NCBI RefSeq assembly: GCF_000725625.1
Contig: NZ_JOHS01000052.1
Coordinates: forward strand, 1 to 60,305
From: Streptomyces sp. NRRL F-6676
GTDB taxonomy: Bacteria > Actinomycetota > Actinomycetes > Streptomycetales > Streptomycetaceae
Length of the DNA stretch: 60,305 nucleotides
Direction: 5' to 3'
The first letter of the stretch is position 1. Each line of letters begins with the position of its first letter. The translations under genes and the position numbers were made by a program. Below, in pieces: positions 38,250 through 46,915 of this stretch. The notes beneath the pieces were generated by a model. That model was not told where the DNA came from and did not search any database. It saw only the letters and a list, made by a program, of their open reading frames with translations.

Positions 38250-39643
38250 TCAGGCCGCGATGCTCAGTTCGGTGCGGGCGCGGTGAGGGAAGTCGCGGAC
38301 GGCCGGCTCCCGGCGCCACGGGGCGAGGGCGTCGGTGAACTCGCGGACGTAGTCCTTGGCGCGGCTGGACTGGACACGGGCGAGGATGTCGACGGACCGG
38401 TTGCCGAGATCGAGTCCTTGGTCGAGGTCACGGGCCTGGAGGTGGGCGGTGCCGACGATGGCGAGTCGCATGCCGACGGAGCGGGTGAACACCCCGGACG
38501 GCATGGCGGCGGCCTGCTGGTTCCAGGCCAGGCGGCCTTGGGGTTCTTCAGGTCCCGGAAGACCTCGGCGGCGTCCGCCGACAGCCGGGCGTGGTGATAG
38601 AAGTCGATCCACCCGGGCTCATCCCCCGGCCGGGCGTCGGCCAGGCCGAGGAGGGTCTCGGATGCGGCCAGCGCGCGGGATGCCGCCTTGGGGTCGTTGT
38701 CGCGGGCGTGGGCGCGGGCTTCGATGAGCTTGGTGAACGCCAGCACTCGCGGCGCCGCGTGTCCCTTGGCCCGCTCGAAGGCGCCCTGGGCCATGTCCAC
38801 GGCCTCGGAGGCGAAGCCGCGCAGCAGTGATTGCATGGCCATGGTGGTCAGGACGTAGCAGCCGAGCTGGACGTCACGGCCGGCCCGGGCTAGGCGCAGG
38901 GCCTGGATGAAGTGGCGCTGGGCGGCGTCGTGCTGGCCGACGTCGAACGCGGTCCAGCCGGCCAGCCGGGAGAGCTCCGCGGTGACGGAGAACAGCTCGC
39001 GTCCGACGGCGTCGGAGAACGAGCCGCGCAGGAGCGGGGCCGCGCGTTCGGTCAGGCAGGCGGTGACGGAGTTGGCCTTCCAGTTCCCGCCGCCGTACTT
39101 GGAGTCCCAGCGGCGGGCCTCGTCGGCGGCGTCCCGCAGCTCGTCAAGGTCGGCGCGGCCGACCTGCTGGCCGCCGGTGTGGTCGGCGGACCCGTCGGCG
39201 GGCGTGACCAGCCAGCGGGTGACCGGTGTGGTGAAGGCGGACACGGCGAAGCCGGATCCGGTGAGGAAGTCGCGGCGGTTCACGCTGCTCCAGAACGAGG
39301 TGGCTACCCGGACCGCATCCGCGCGGTCCCGGGGGAAATCCAACCCCACATCAGCATCCGGTGTCTCGGCCTCGCCCATACCGATCTCCCTGAGATCCAC
39401 GGGCCGGCCGAGCCGTTCGCCGATCGCCTGCGCGAGGAGGGTGGGCACGGGCCACTTCGGGATCATGCCGCGCTGGCACCAGTTCGCGATGGAGGTGTGC
39501 GAGTAGTCGGTCTCCATCCCGGCCTGGTGGGCGAGCTGGTTGACCCGCAAGGCCAGGGACTTCTTGCTCGCGCCGCAGGCTTCGATGAGCCGGGCCAGGT
39601 CCGCGTTGGGCGGACGGGTCCGGCGGGCGGTCGAGGCCACCAT
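38250..39643 (-). pseudogene. XRE/TPR-type regulator broken by a frameshift
   Basis: Residues 1-60 form a cro-type HTH of the Streptomyces family whose members continue as a helical tetratricopeptide-like region. The frame reads well to DLKNPKAA, then becomes nonsense. Continuation (LAWNQQAAAMPSGVFTRSVG... to RARTELSIAA) sits in the neighbouring frame and ends at 38250. The switch is at 38531-38533, where restoring one G (C on the coding strand) rejoins the two halves. Either the gene is inactivated or the base call is wrong. The ATG at 39643 has GGGGGA upstream. It faces away from the asnB operon, which it may once have regulated. Confidence 0.8.
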
Positions 39644-39960
39644 GTCCCCCTTCTTGACCAGGTGCTGAAGGTGCCCGCACACGAGAAACGGCGTAGCCGG
39701 CTTGCTTGCGCAGCCGGGCAGGTCAGTTCCCGGCGAGCACCAGGCCCGTACGCCTCGCGCACGCCTGGCAACCGAGGGTATTGCCTCCCGGGGTCGCATC
39801 GAACCGCTTCTGCGAGTTGTGAGCCCCCCTGTGAGCCCTCCCCGGTGCGGCGCCCGGACGGTGAGATGAGGGCACGGCCGCCGCCGGGCCGGGGAGGAAG
39901 CCCTCCGGCGGCGGTCGTCACCAGGCACCACGACGACTTCACGCTCGGGGGTGAACCAGG
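39644..39960. other. intergenic, divergent promoters
   Basis: 317 bp between the regulator start and asnB. No gene is supported. It should carry both divergent promoters, but I could not choose the boxes. Confidence 0.35.
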
Positions 39961-41727
39961 ATGTGCGGAATCGCAGGACTGGCCGGAGGGGACGCCGTCC
40001 GGCACGAGAGCACCATCGCCGCCATGGGCGACGCGCAGCGCTACCGCGGCCCCGACGGCACGATGCACGCCGCCACGAGGGATGGCCGGGCGGTGCTGGC
40101 CATGAACACGCTCCTGATCGTCGACCCGCACGCCGACCCCGGTCCGTACACCGACCCCGGCACCGGGCTTGTGCTGGCCTTCAACGGCGAGATCTACAAC
40201 TGGCGCCGGCAGGCCGCCGCATGGGGCATCGAGATCCGCGAGCGCGAGTCGGACGCCCACTTCCTGCTGCGCGCCTGGGCCAGGATCGGCCCCTCGTGCC
40301 TGGACGGGCTCGACGGCATGTTCGCCCTGGCCGTCTACGACCCGCGCACCGCGAAGCTGTTCCTGGCGCGCGACCGGCTGGGGGAGAAGCCGCTGTACTG
40401 GCGGCTGGACGGCGGCCGCCTCGCGTTCGCCTCCGAGGTCACCACCCTGTCCGGGTACGGCCCGGCGCCGCTGGTCTTACGGCCCGAGGTCACCGCGATC
40501 GAGACGCCGATCGGCGTCGACACCCCCTTCCAGGGCATCCAGCTGCTCGCCCCGGCCACGCTGCTGACCTTCGACGTCCCCACCGGCAGCGTGGATCAGA
40601 TGACGTGGTGGCACCTGGAGGACCGCGCCCCGTACACTGGTACCTACCGCGAGGCCCTGGCGAAGTTCTCGACCGTCCTGGCCGAGCAGATCCCGCTGCG
40701 CGTTCCGGCCTGCGACTTCGCGCTGCTGCTGTCGGGCGGCCTGGACTCCGCCGTCCTCGCCTACCTGATGCGGCCGCCGGTGTGCGTCACCGTGCGCTAC
40801 CCGGGCCAGGACCGCCTGGACGAGTCGGACACCGCCGCGGTCATCGCCCGGGACATCGGCGCCGAGCTGGTGGTGGTCGAACCGGACCCGGCCGACTTCA
40901 CCCGGGCCCTGCCGCACATGGTGCGGGCCCTGGACTACCCGATGGGTAACGCCTCCACCTTCTCGGAGCACATGGCCTACCGGAAGATCGCCGACCTCGG
41001 TCTGCGCGTGGTGGTCGGCGGGCTCGGGCCCGACGAGTTCCTCATGGGCTACGTCCGCCAAGCCCTCGTCCTCTTCGGCCCCGAGAAGGTGCTCGCCGCC
41101 GGCCTTCAGGCGTACCGGCCGCTGGCCGGCAAGCTCCTGCACCCGGCCGGTGAGCCGCTCGCCCCGGCGGAGGCGGTGACACGCCTGGTGCTGCGCGGGC
41201 CCGACCCCCAGGGCCGGATCCGCGACCTGGTCGCCGACGCGTTCGCCCGGGCCGGAGGCGACCTCGTCCGCGGGCTGACGCTCGCCGACCTGGCCACGGC
41301 CTGGCGGCCGCTGGTGATGACCAGCGACAAGCTCGCCTCCGCCTACGCCCTCGAACGCCGCTCCCCGTACCTGGCCCGCGACCTGGTTGAGCTGTCCTAC
41401 CGGCTCCCCGCCTCCTACAAGATCACCGACCCGGCGCAGGGCAAGCGGATCCTACGCGACGCCGCCAAGGCACTCGGCTTGCCCCGCGAGGTGTGGGCGA
41501 GCCGGGACAAGCTCGGCTTCGCCAGCCCCGTCCCGGCCTGGCTCAACGGCCAGCTCGCGGCCTGGGCCGACGCGGCGATCAAGACCGCGCTCGCCGACGC
41601 CCCGCCCGCCTGGCGGCCGCTGCTGGAGACCGGGCTCGCGCCCGGCGGCCGGTTCGACCGCAGCCGCATGCAGGCCCTGATGGCCGCCGCCTGGTTCTCC
41701 GACCAGATGGTCAGGGCGGCCGCATGA
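39961..41727 (+). CDS. asnB: asparagine synthase-type glutamine amidotransferase
   Basis: 588 aa. The N-terminal Ntn glutaminase domain begins MCGIAGLAGG with nucleophile Cys2 and has FNGEIYN and GEKPLYW. The synthetase domain has the PP-loop SGGLDS at about 259-264. All key residues are present, so it should use glutamine ammonia to amidate an ATP-activated carboxylate. Free asparagine production is possible. Its operon with a Nudix and a UDP-sugar dehydrogenase points instead to amidation of a sugar acid, as in some polysaccharide clusters (inference). Confidence 0.9.
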   Translation: MCGIAGLAGGDAVRHESTIAAMGDAQRYRGPDGTMHAATRDGRAVLAMNTLLIVDPHADPGPYTDPGTGLVLAFNGEIYNWRRQAAAWGIEIRERESDAHFLLRAWARIGPSCLDGLDGMFALAVYDPRTAKLFLARDRLGEKPLYWRLDGGRLAFASEVTTLSGYGPAPLVLRPEVTAIETPIGVDTPFQGIQLLAPATLLTFDVPTGSVDQMTWWHLEDRAPYTGTYREALAKFSTVLAEQIPLRVPACDFALLLSGGLDSAVLAYLMRPPVCVTVRYPGQDRLDESDTAAVIARDIGAELVVVEPDPADFTRALPHMVRALDYPMGNASTFSEHMAYRKIADLGLRVVVGGLGPDEFLMGYVRQALVLFGPEKVLAAGLQAYRPLAGKLLHPAGEPLAPAEAVTRLVLRGPDPQGRIRDLVADAFARAGGDLVRGLTLADLATAWRPLVMTSDKLASAYALERRSPYLARDLVELSYRLPASYKITDPAQGKRILRDAAKALGLPREVWASRDKLGFASPVPAWLNGQLAAWADAAIKTALADAPPAWRPLLETGLAPGGRFDRSRMQALMAAAWFSDQMVRAAA

Positions 41728-41755
41728 TGACCCCGCTCGTCACTACCGTGTCGGC

Positions 41756-42196
41756 ATGCACTCCGACACCACCGACGCCCAGGGGCCGGCCACCGCCCGC
41801 GGAGCCGTCGCCATCATCACCAACCGTCGCGGCGAGCTGCTGATGCACCTGCGCGACGACCTGCCCGGCGTCATCGCCTGGCCGAACCACTGGAGCCTGC
41901 TGGGCGGCGGCTGCGACCCCGGCGAAGCCCCGGCCGCCGCGATCGTCCGCGAGCTCGACGAAGAGGCCGGCCTCGAACCCCGGAATCTCACCGAGCTGTT
42001 CGAGATCCGCGACGAGCACGGCTCCGGGCAGCTGATCACGTTCTTCGCCGCCTGCTGGGACGGCGACGAGACGCAGCTGCCGCTCGCCGAAGGCGTCAAG
42101 CTCCAGTTCTTCGCCCCCGAACACCTCGACATCCTCACGATCCCGCCGTTCATCCGGGCCGGGATCCACCGCCACCTGGCCGCCCGGCCCTCCTGA
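41756..42196 (+). CDS. Nudix hydrolase
   Basis: 146 aa. The Nudix box runs from 50 to 73 (GGGCDPGE ... RELDEEAGL), with all Glu residues for metal binding. It hydrolyses a nucleoside diphosphate linked to another moiety; the substrate is not predictable. It lies 28 bp after asnB in the same operon. A neat 8-bp hairpin (GTGGGGCC, loop AGGGC) at 42221-42241 follows it, before the next gene. Confidence 0.93.
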   Translation: MHSDTTDAQGPATARGAVAIITNRRGELLMHLRDDLPGVIAWPNHWSLLGGGCDPGEAPAAAIVRELDEEAGLEPRNLTELFEIRDEHGSGQLITFFAACWDGDETQLPLAEGVKLQFFAPEHLDILTIPPFIRAGIHRHLAARPS

Positions 42197-42220
42197 ACAC
42201 CCCACACCGTGGGGGGCAGG

Positions 42221-42241
42221 GTGGGGCCAGGGCGGCCCCAC
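42221..42241. promoter_or_regulatory. hairpin before the sugar dehydrogenase gene
   Basis: Perfect 8-bp stem with a 5-nt loop, 20 bp before the start codon. Its position suggests an attenuator or RNA-stability element rather than a full terminator, because the next gene has no promoter of its own that I can see. Confidence 0.4.
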
Positions 42242-42261
42242 TCGAAGGGACGACCCCGCCC

Positions 42262-43578
42262 ATGAAGATGACCGTCATCGGATGCGGCTACCTCGGTGCC
42301 ACTCACGCGGCCTGCATGGCCGAACTCGGCCATGAGGTCCTCGGCATGGACTCCGACATCGACAAGGTCCACACCCTGTCCACCGGTCGGGCCCCCTTCT
42401 ACGAGCGGGACCTCGACGACCTCCTCGTCAAGCACACCGCCTCCGGGCAGCTGCGGTTCACTGCCTCCTACGCCGAGGCTGCCGGCTTCGCCGACTTGCA
42501 CTTCATCGGCGTGGGCACCCCGCAGCAGTCCGACGGCTCCTACGACCTCAGTCACCTGATGGACGCCGTCCGCCAGCTGGCCCCGCTCCTGACCCGCCCG
42601 GCGGTCGTCGCGGTCAAGTCCACCGTCCCCGTCGGTACCGCGCCCCGCGTCGCCGAGCTGCTCCACGAGCTAGCCCCGGCAGGCGACCTGGTAGGGGTCG
42701 CGTGGAACCCGGAGTTCCTGCGCGAGTCCTTCGCCATCGAAGACACCCTGCGCCCCGACCGGCTCGTCCTCGGCTTCGGCCCCGGCCGCTCCCGCGCCGT
42801 GACGGTGCTGCGGGAGGCGTTCGAGGGGATCATCGACGCTGGTACGCCGACGATCGTCACCGACTGGGCCACCGCCGAGCTCGCCAAGGGCGCCGCGAAC
42901 TCCTTCCTCGCCACCAAGATCTCCTTCGTCAACGCGATGGCCGAGGTCTGCGAAGTCTCCGGCGCCAACGTCGACGAACTCGCCGATATCCTCGGCCACG
43001 ACCACCGCATCGGCCGCCGCGGCATGCGCCCCGGGCTCGGGTTCGGCGGCGGCTGCCTGCCCAAGGACCTGCGCGGCTTCATCGCCCGCGCCGACGAGCT
43101 CGACGCCGGCCAGGCCGCCGGGATCCTGCGCGAAGCCGACGCCGTCAATGCCCGCCGCCGCGAGCGCGTCGTCACCCTGGCCCGCCAGGAGCTCGGCGGC
43201 GACGTGCGGGGCAAGCGGATCGCCGTCTGGGGCGCCGCCTTCAAGCCCGAGACCGACGACATCCGCGACTCGCCCGCCCTCGCCGTCGCCCAGGCCCTGC
43301 ACGACCTCGGCGCCTCCGTCACCGTCACCGACCCCAAGGCCCTCGACAACGCCCGCAAGCTCCACCCCGCCCTCGACTACGCCGACGACCCGATCGCCGC
43401 CGCACAGGACGCCGACCTGCTGCTGCACCTGACCGAGTGGTCCGCCTACCGGCACATCGACCCCGCCCGCCTCGCCTCCCGCGTCGCCAGCCCGAAGGTG
43501 ATCGACGCCCGCGGCACCCTGAGCGCCGACGCCTGGCGCGGCGCCGGGTGGATCTACCGCGCCCTCGGCCGGCCCTGA
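42262..43578 (+). CDS. UDP-glucose/GDP-mannose dehydrogenase family protein
   Basis: 438 aa. The N-terminal Rossmann motif is VIGCGYLGATHA. Catalytic Cys near residue 264 lies in GFGGGCLPKDLRG, and the lysine-containing central helix (TAELAKGAANSF) is present. Two-step NAD-dependent oxidation of a nucleotide sugar to its uronic acid is the family reaction; UDP-glucose is the likely substrate but not proven. Third gene of the asnB operon. Its last 25 bp overlap the convergent Mrr-type gene. Confidence 0.92.
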   Translation: MKMTVIGCGYLGATHAACMAELGHEVLGMDSDIDKVHTLSTGRAPFYERDLDDLLVKHTASGQLRFTASYAEAAGFADLHFIGVGTPQQSDGSYDLSHLMDAVRQLAPLLTRPAVVAVKSTVPVGTAPRVAELLHELAPAGDLVGVAWNPEFLRESFAIEDTLRPDRLVLGFGPGRSRAVTVLREAFEGIIDAGTPTIVTDWATAELAKGAANSFLATKISFVNAMAEVCEVSGANVDELADILGHDHRIGRRGMRPGLGFGGGCLPKDLRGFIARADELDAGQAAGILREADAVNARRRERVVTLARQELGGDVRGKRIAVWGAAFKPETDDIRDSPALAVAQALHDLGASVTVTDPKALDNARKLHPALDYADDPIAAAQDADLLLHLTEWSAYRHIDPARLASRVASPKVIDARGTLSADAWRGAGWIYRALGRP

Positions 43579-44447
43579 CGGCCCGAGGCTGGCACCCCGG
43601 CGGCGGCCTGGGCAGACCCCGGCCGCCGCTGGCGACGCTGTCCCGGCAGCCGCCGGGCGGGCTTGACCCCTTCCAGCAGCTTCCACAGCGGCCGGCCCTC
43701 GGCGGACCACAGCTCCAGTCGGCCCCGGTCGATCAGGTGGACGCCGTACGTCTTGCTCCGCTCCACCGCTGGCAGGGTGAACCGGCCGTTGGTGATGATG
43801 ACCGCGAACTGGGCCCCGTGGACCGTTTTCGCCGTGCCGGCGAGCCGCTGTAGGACCTCCACCCCGATGGCCTTGCCCTCCCAGCCGTCCCGCTTGTGCT
43901 TGCACTGAACGACCCAGATCCGGCCGTCAGCGTCCACACCCCGGACGTCGCAGCCGTCATCGTGTGCTCCGCCGACCCGCTCGGCGTCGAACCCGTCGCG
44001 GCGCATCAGATCCCGCACCGCGAACTCGAAGTCGCGGTGGTGCAGAGCGTCGATCTTCTCCAGCGGGATCCGCGCGCCCCGGGCCCGCCGCTCCTCCCAC
44101 CGGCGGCGCTGGTCGCCGGCCAGGCCCCAGACGGCCAGCAGCATGACCACCACCTGCGGCACGACGGCATAGATCCCCCAGTGCTCGTTCAGCCAAGCTC
44201 CCAGCCAGAGCCCGAACCCGACCACCGCTGCGAGGGCGACCACTGCCGCGCCGATCAGCACCCCACCGCGCAGTTCCTCACGCGAGACCCACGGTTCCGG
44301 CCCGGCAGGATCGCGGCCCGGATCCGGGGAGTCCAACAGCAGGTCAGGGTCCGGCCCTCCGTCCGGGACCGCGGTGCGCTGGGTTAAGCCGGCGGGCGCA
44401 TCGCCCTCCTCCGACCCATCGCCGCCATGCGCCTTCTCCTCAACCAT
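43554..44447 (-). CDS. membrane-anchored Mrr-like endonuclease
   Basis: 297 aa. Residues 62-82 and 89-109 are membrane helices. The C-terminal Mrr_cat domain has GCDVRG (Asp167) and VQCKH (Gln181, Lys183), the PD-(D/E)xK active site. The N-terminal 55 residues are acidic and disordered. Membrane-tethered Mrr-type proteins are widespread in Streptomyces; their target is unknown, but foreign or methylated DNA is the usual idea. The start at 44447 has GGAGAA at seven bases; an ATG at 44471 exists. Confidence 0.85.
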   Translation of the reverse strand: MVEEKAHGGDGSEEGDAPAGLTQRTAVPDGGPDPDLLLDSPDPGRDPAGPEPWVSREELRGGVLIGAAVVALAAVVGFGLWLGAWLNEHWGIYAVVPQVVVMLLAVWGLAGDQRRRWEERRARGARIPLEKIDALHHRDFEFAVRDLMRRDGFDAERVGGAHDDGCDVRGVDADGRIWVVQCKHKRDGWEGKAIGVEVLQRLAGTAKTVHGAQFAVIITNGRFTLPAVERSKTYGVHLIDRGRLELWSAEGRPLWKLLEGVKPARRLPGQRRQRRPGSAQAAAGVPASGRQGRPRAR

Positions 44448-44589
44448 CGGTAATTCTCCGCGAGTTGACATCACAGACCAGGAGGCAACTCCACCACAGG
44501 GCACCGACATCACGTGTTGGCCTCGGCCCCCCGGCCGGGCGACGCCGAGCGAGAGCACCACCCTCTTCCCGGTGGCCTGACGACCGTGC

Positions 44590-44847
44590 CTACCCCTCTG
44601 CCGTGGCCGGAGGAACTCGAGGTGGCGGAACCGTCAGGACTCCGGACGACGCGGAGCGCCAGCCGCGCGAGCGGAACGTGGTCCCTGCGTCTTCGAGCAG
44701 GCGGTGCACGCCGCCGTACGAGCGGCTCGTCTCCTCGGCCAGGGCTCGGATGCTTGCCCCGGCGTCGTACTTCCTATTCAGATCGGCGGCGAGCTTGTCG
44801 CGATCCGCGCCGGGCGCGAGCCGGCGGGCCGGCGTCTTCCTGGACAT
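44590..44847 (-). CDS. small HTH protein
   Basis: 85 aa. Conserved core SRKTPARRLAPGADRDKLAADL, then a resolvase-like HTH (GASIRALAEETSRSYGGVHRLL). The ATG at 44847 is preceded by GGAGGAAT, better than the in-frame ATG at 44883. Related small HTH proteins are common in Streptomyces; targets unknown. Confidence 0.8.
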   Translation of the reverse strand: MSRKTPARRLAPGADRDKLAADLNRKYDAGASIRALAEETSRSYGGVHRLLEDAGTTFRSRGWRSASSGVLTVPPPRVPPATAEG

Positions 44848-44982
44848 GAGATTCCTCCCTGCACGGGCGGGCGATGCCCTCATGATCGCTTGAGGAGGAC
44901 GCGTCGGTCACCGATTCGACGAAGACCACGCCATGGCCTGCGAGGGTGGCGGCCCGGAGCGCGCTTGCGCCACGATGCTCCG

Positions 44983-45306
44983 ATGAACGAGGAACCGCTG
45001 CAGGAGTGGGCACGGCGGCGCGAGGAACGCCGGGCCGCCGCGAAGGGCAGGCTGCGGGCGGTGCCGCTCACCGAGGGCAGGCATCGAGCGGCGCACATCG
45101 AGCCGGACGCTCCCCGGGTCATTCAGAAGTGGAACGGCAGCGAGTGGGAGACGATCGGCGTCGTCGAGAACCTGGACGCCGCGAAGGCCCTGCTGTATCC
45201 GCCGCAGCCGGCGACGGAGAAGCCCGCCGAGTGGGATCGCCCGACCGCGCTCGGCCCGGGCAGGGGGCGGCACCGTCGTACGGCCCCGACAGAGGAAGGC
45301 CGGTGA
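44983..45306 (+). CDS. DUF6087 family protein
   Basis: 107 aa. Opens MNEEPLQEWARRREERR and has HIEPDAPRVIQKWNGSEWET, typical of the DUF6087 family of Streptomyces, which is often near HTH genes. Mostly charged and helical with one beta strand; function unknown. The IS3-family element begins within 10 bp of its stop. Confidence 0.75.
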   Translation: MNEEPLQEWARRREERRAAAKGRLRAVPLTEGRHRAAHIEPDAPRVIQKWNGSEWETIGVVENLDAAKALLYPPQPATEKPAEWDRPTALGPGRGRHRRTAPTEEGR

Positions 45307-45385
45307 GAACCCGTGAGCTGACCCCGGTTTCGTGGAGTCCCTGAAGCCAGGCTTATGATCCTGGCCCGAAGGAGAACCACGAGCA

Positions 45386-45697
45386 GTGCCAGCACCACGT
45401 AAGTACCCGGACGAGCTCCGGGAGCGAGCCGTCCGCGAGGTTCGTACCACCGGCCGTCCGATCGCGCATGTCGCAAAGGACCTGGGCATCCACAAGGAGG
45501 CCCTGCGCGGCTGGGTCCGCCAGGCCGAGGCGGACACCGGCGAACGCGACGACCGGCTGACCACCGCCGAGCGGGAAGAGCTGAGGCAGCTCCGTCGGGA
45601 GAACGCGGAGTTGAGGCGGGCGAACGAGATCCTTAAGGCCGCGAGCGCGTTTTTTGCGGCGGAACTCGACCGTCCCCGGACGAGGCCGACCAGGTGA
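45386..45697 (+). CDS. IS3-family transposase OrfA
   Basis: 103 aa. HTH of the IS3 type (YPDELRERAVREV... IAHVAKDLGIHKEALRGWV), followed by a leucine-zipper-like coiled coil (LRQLRRENAELRRANEIL). Six T residues at 45650-45655, read in frame as TTT TTT, are a good -1 frameshift site; shifting there would fuse OrfA to OrfB. Without a shift it ends at 45697. Confidence 0.9.
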   Translation: MPAPRKYPDELRERAVREVRTTGRPIAHVAKDLGIHKEALRGWVRQAEADTGERDDRLTTAEREELRQLRRENAELRRANEILKAASAFFAAELDRPRTRPTR

Positions 45698-46578
45698 TCG
45701 AGCACCTCAGGGACAAGGGCCTCGGGGTCGGGTTCACCTGCCGGGTGCTGGGGCTGTCGGAGTCGGCGTACTACGCGCGCAAGAAGCGGCCGAAGTCGGC
45801 CCGCCGGCTGCGTGACGAGCAGCTCATGCCGCTGATCGAACAGGTCCATGCCGAGTCCGGCGGCACCTACGGCGTCCGCCGGATCACCCGCGCGCTGCGG
45901 CGCAAGGGTGTGCAAGTGGCCCGCTGCACCGTCGAGCGGCTGATGGCCGAGCTGGGTATCGAGGGCGTCATCCGTGGTCAGCGACGCCGCACCACCGTGC
46001 CGGAGCCGTCGGCCCCCAGGCCGCCGGACCTGGTCGACCGCGACTTCACCGCGAGCCGGCCCGACCAGCTCTGGGTGGCCGATATGACCTATGTCCGCAC
46101 CTGGTCCGGCTGGGCGTACGTGGCGTTCGTCCTGGACGTCTTCTCCCGGGTGATCGTCGGCTGGCAGGTCGCGAACCATATGCGGACCGAACTCCCGCTG
46201 GACGCGCTGGAGATGGCCCTGTGGAGACGGAAGATCAAGAAGGACTCCGGGCTGATCCACCACAGCGACCGCGGGTCGCAATACGTATCCATCCGCTACA
46301 CCGACCGGCTCACCGAGATCGGTGCCTCCGCGTCCGTCGGCTCGGTCGCGGACTCGTATGACAATGCGATGGCCGAGGCGCTGAACGGCACCTTCAAGGC
46401 CGAGCTGATCGAGATGCAGGGTCCCTGGAAGGACGTCGACCAGGTCGAACGGGCGATCTTTCAGTGGGTCACCTGGTACAACGATGAACGGCTCCACTCC
46501 GCCCTCGACTACGTACCGCCCGCCGAGTACGAACGCGACTGGTGGCGACAACAGGAAGCCACCCCGCAGTCCGCCTGA
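45694..46578 (+). CDS. IS3-family transposase OrfB (DDE integrase)
   Basis: 294 aa from a GTG that overlaps the OrfA stop. Catalytic Asp in LWVADMTYVRTW, second Asp in HHSDRGSQY, Glu in DNAMAEALNG with the usual D-35-E spacing. The HTH_21-like region (SGGTYGVRRITRALRRKG) precedes the core. The gene looks intact, so the element may be active if its right end is intact. Confidence 0.92.
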   Translation: MIEHLRDKGLGVGFTCRVLGLSESAYYARKKRPKSARRLRDEQLMPLIEQVHAESGGTYGVRRITRALRRKGVQVARCTVERLMAELGIEGVIRGQRRRTTVPEPSAPRPPDLVDRDFTASRPDQLWVADMTYVRTWSGWAYVAFVLDVFSRVIVGWQVANHMRTELPLDALEMALWRRKIKKDSGLIHHSDRGSQYVSIRYTDRLTEIGASASVGSVADSYDNAMAEALNGTFKAELIEMQGPWKDVDQVERAIFQWVTWYNDERLHSALDYVPPAEYERDWWRQQEATPQSA

Positions 46579-46626
46579 AACAAGCCTCCGACTGATCCGG
46601 CTGCCCGACCTTCGTGAAGGAGACGC

Positions 46627-46902
46627 ATGTCCGTCATCCCGCCCCAGATCCAGGTCGACACCTGCAATGTCCAGACCGTGTCCATCACCGGGGACGACGT
46701 CGCCGCCTTGCTCACCGCCGCTGGCCAGTGGGTCGCCGAGCATGAGGGGGTGTGCGTGACGTCGGTCAACCTCGTGCCCTTCTACCTGTGCCCGGACGAC
46801 TGCGAACCGGCCGAGGAACAGCCCGGCGTCCGCCTCGACCTCACCATCGACGTTTCCGGCCGCCACCGCTTTCAGTTGCCAAACGGATCACCGATGTCCT
46901 GA
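46627..46902 (+). CDS. small hypothetical protein
   Basis: 91 aa with GGAG upstream. It opens as a beta strand (IQVDTCNVQTVSITGDDVAALL), then a helix, and holds two Cys (FYLCPDDCEP) that could be structural. Unknown function. Its stop is 13 bp from the next gene, suggesting an operon. Confidence 0.6.
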   Translation: MSVIPPQIQVDTCNVQTVSITGDDVAALLTAAGQWVAEHEGVCVTSVNLVPFYLCPDDCEPAEEQPGVRLDLTIDVSGRHRFQLPNGSPMS

Positions 46903-46915
46903 CCAGGAGGATGCC

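Larger units (their letters stand above)
45314..46606 (+). mobile_element. IS3-family insertion sequence
   Basis: It holds orfA and orfB in the usual overlapping arrangement. The left end TGAGCTGACCCCGGTTTCGT begins at 45314. The right end is near 46606 (CCTCCGACTGATCCGG); it is only partly complementary to the left end, so the right limit is uncertain and may be damaged. I found no clear target duplication. Confidence 0.65.

Noticed and set aside
42221..42241. True rho-independent terminator between the Nudix and dehydrogenase genes
   Set aside because: The stem is only 8 bp and no U-tract follows; the downstream gene has no visible promoter, so I list it as a possible regulatory hairpin.
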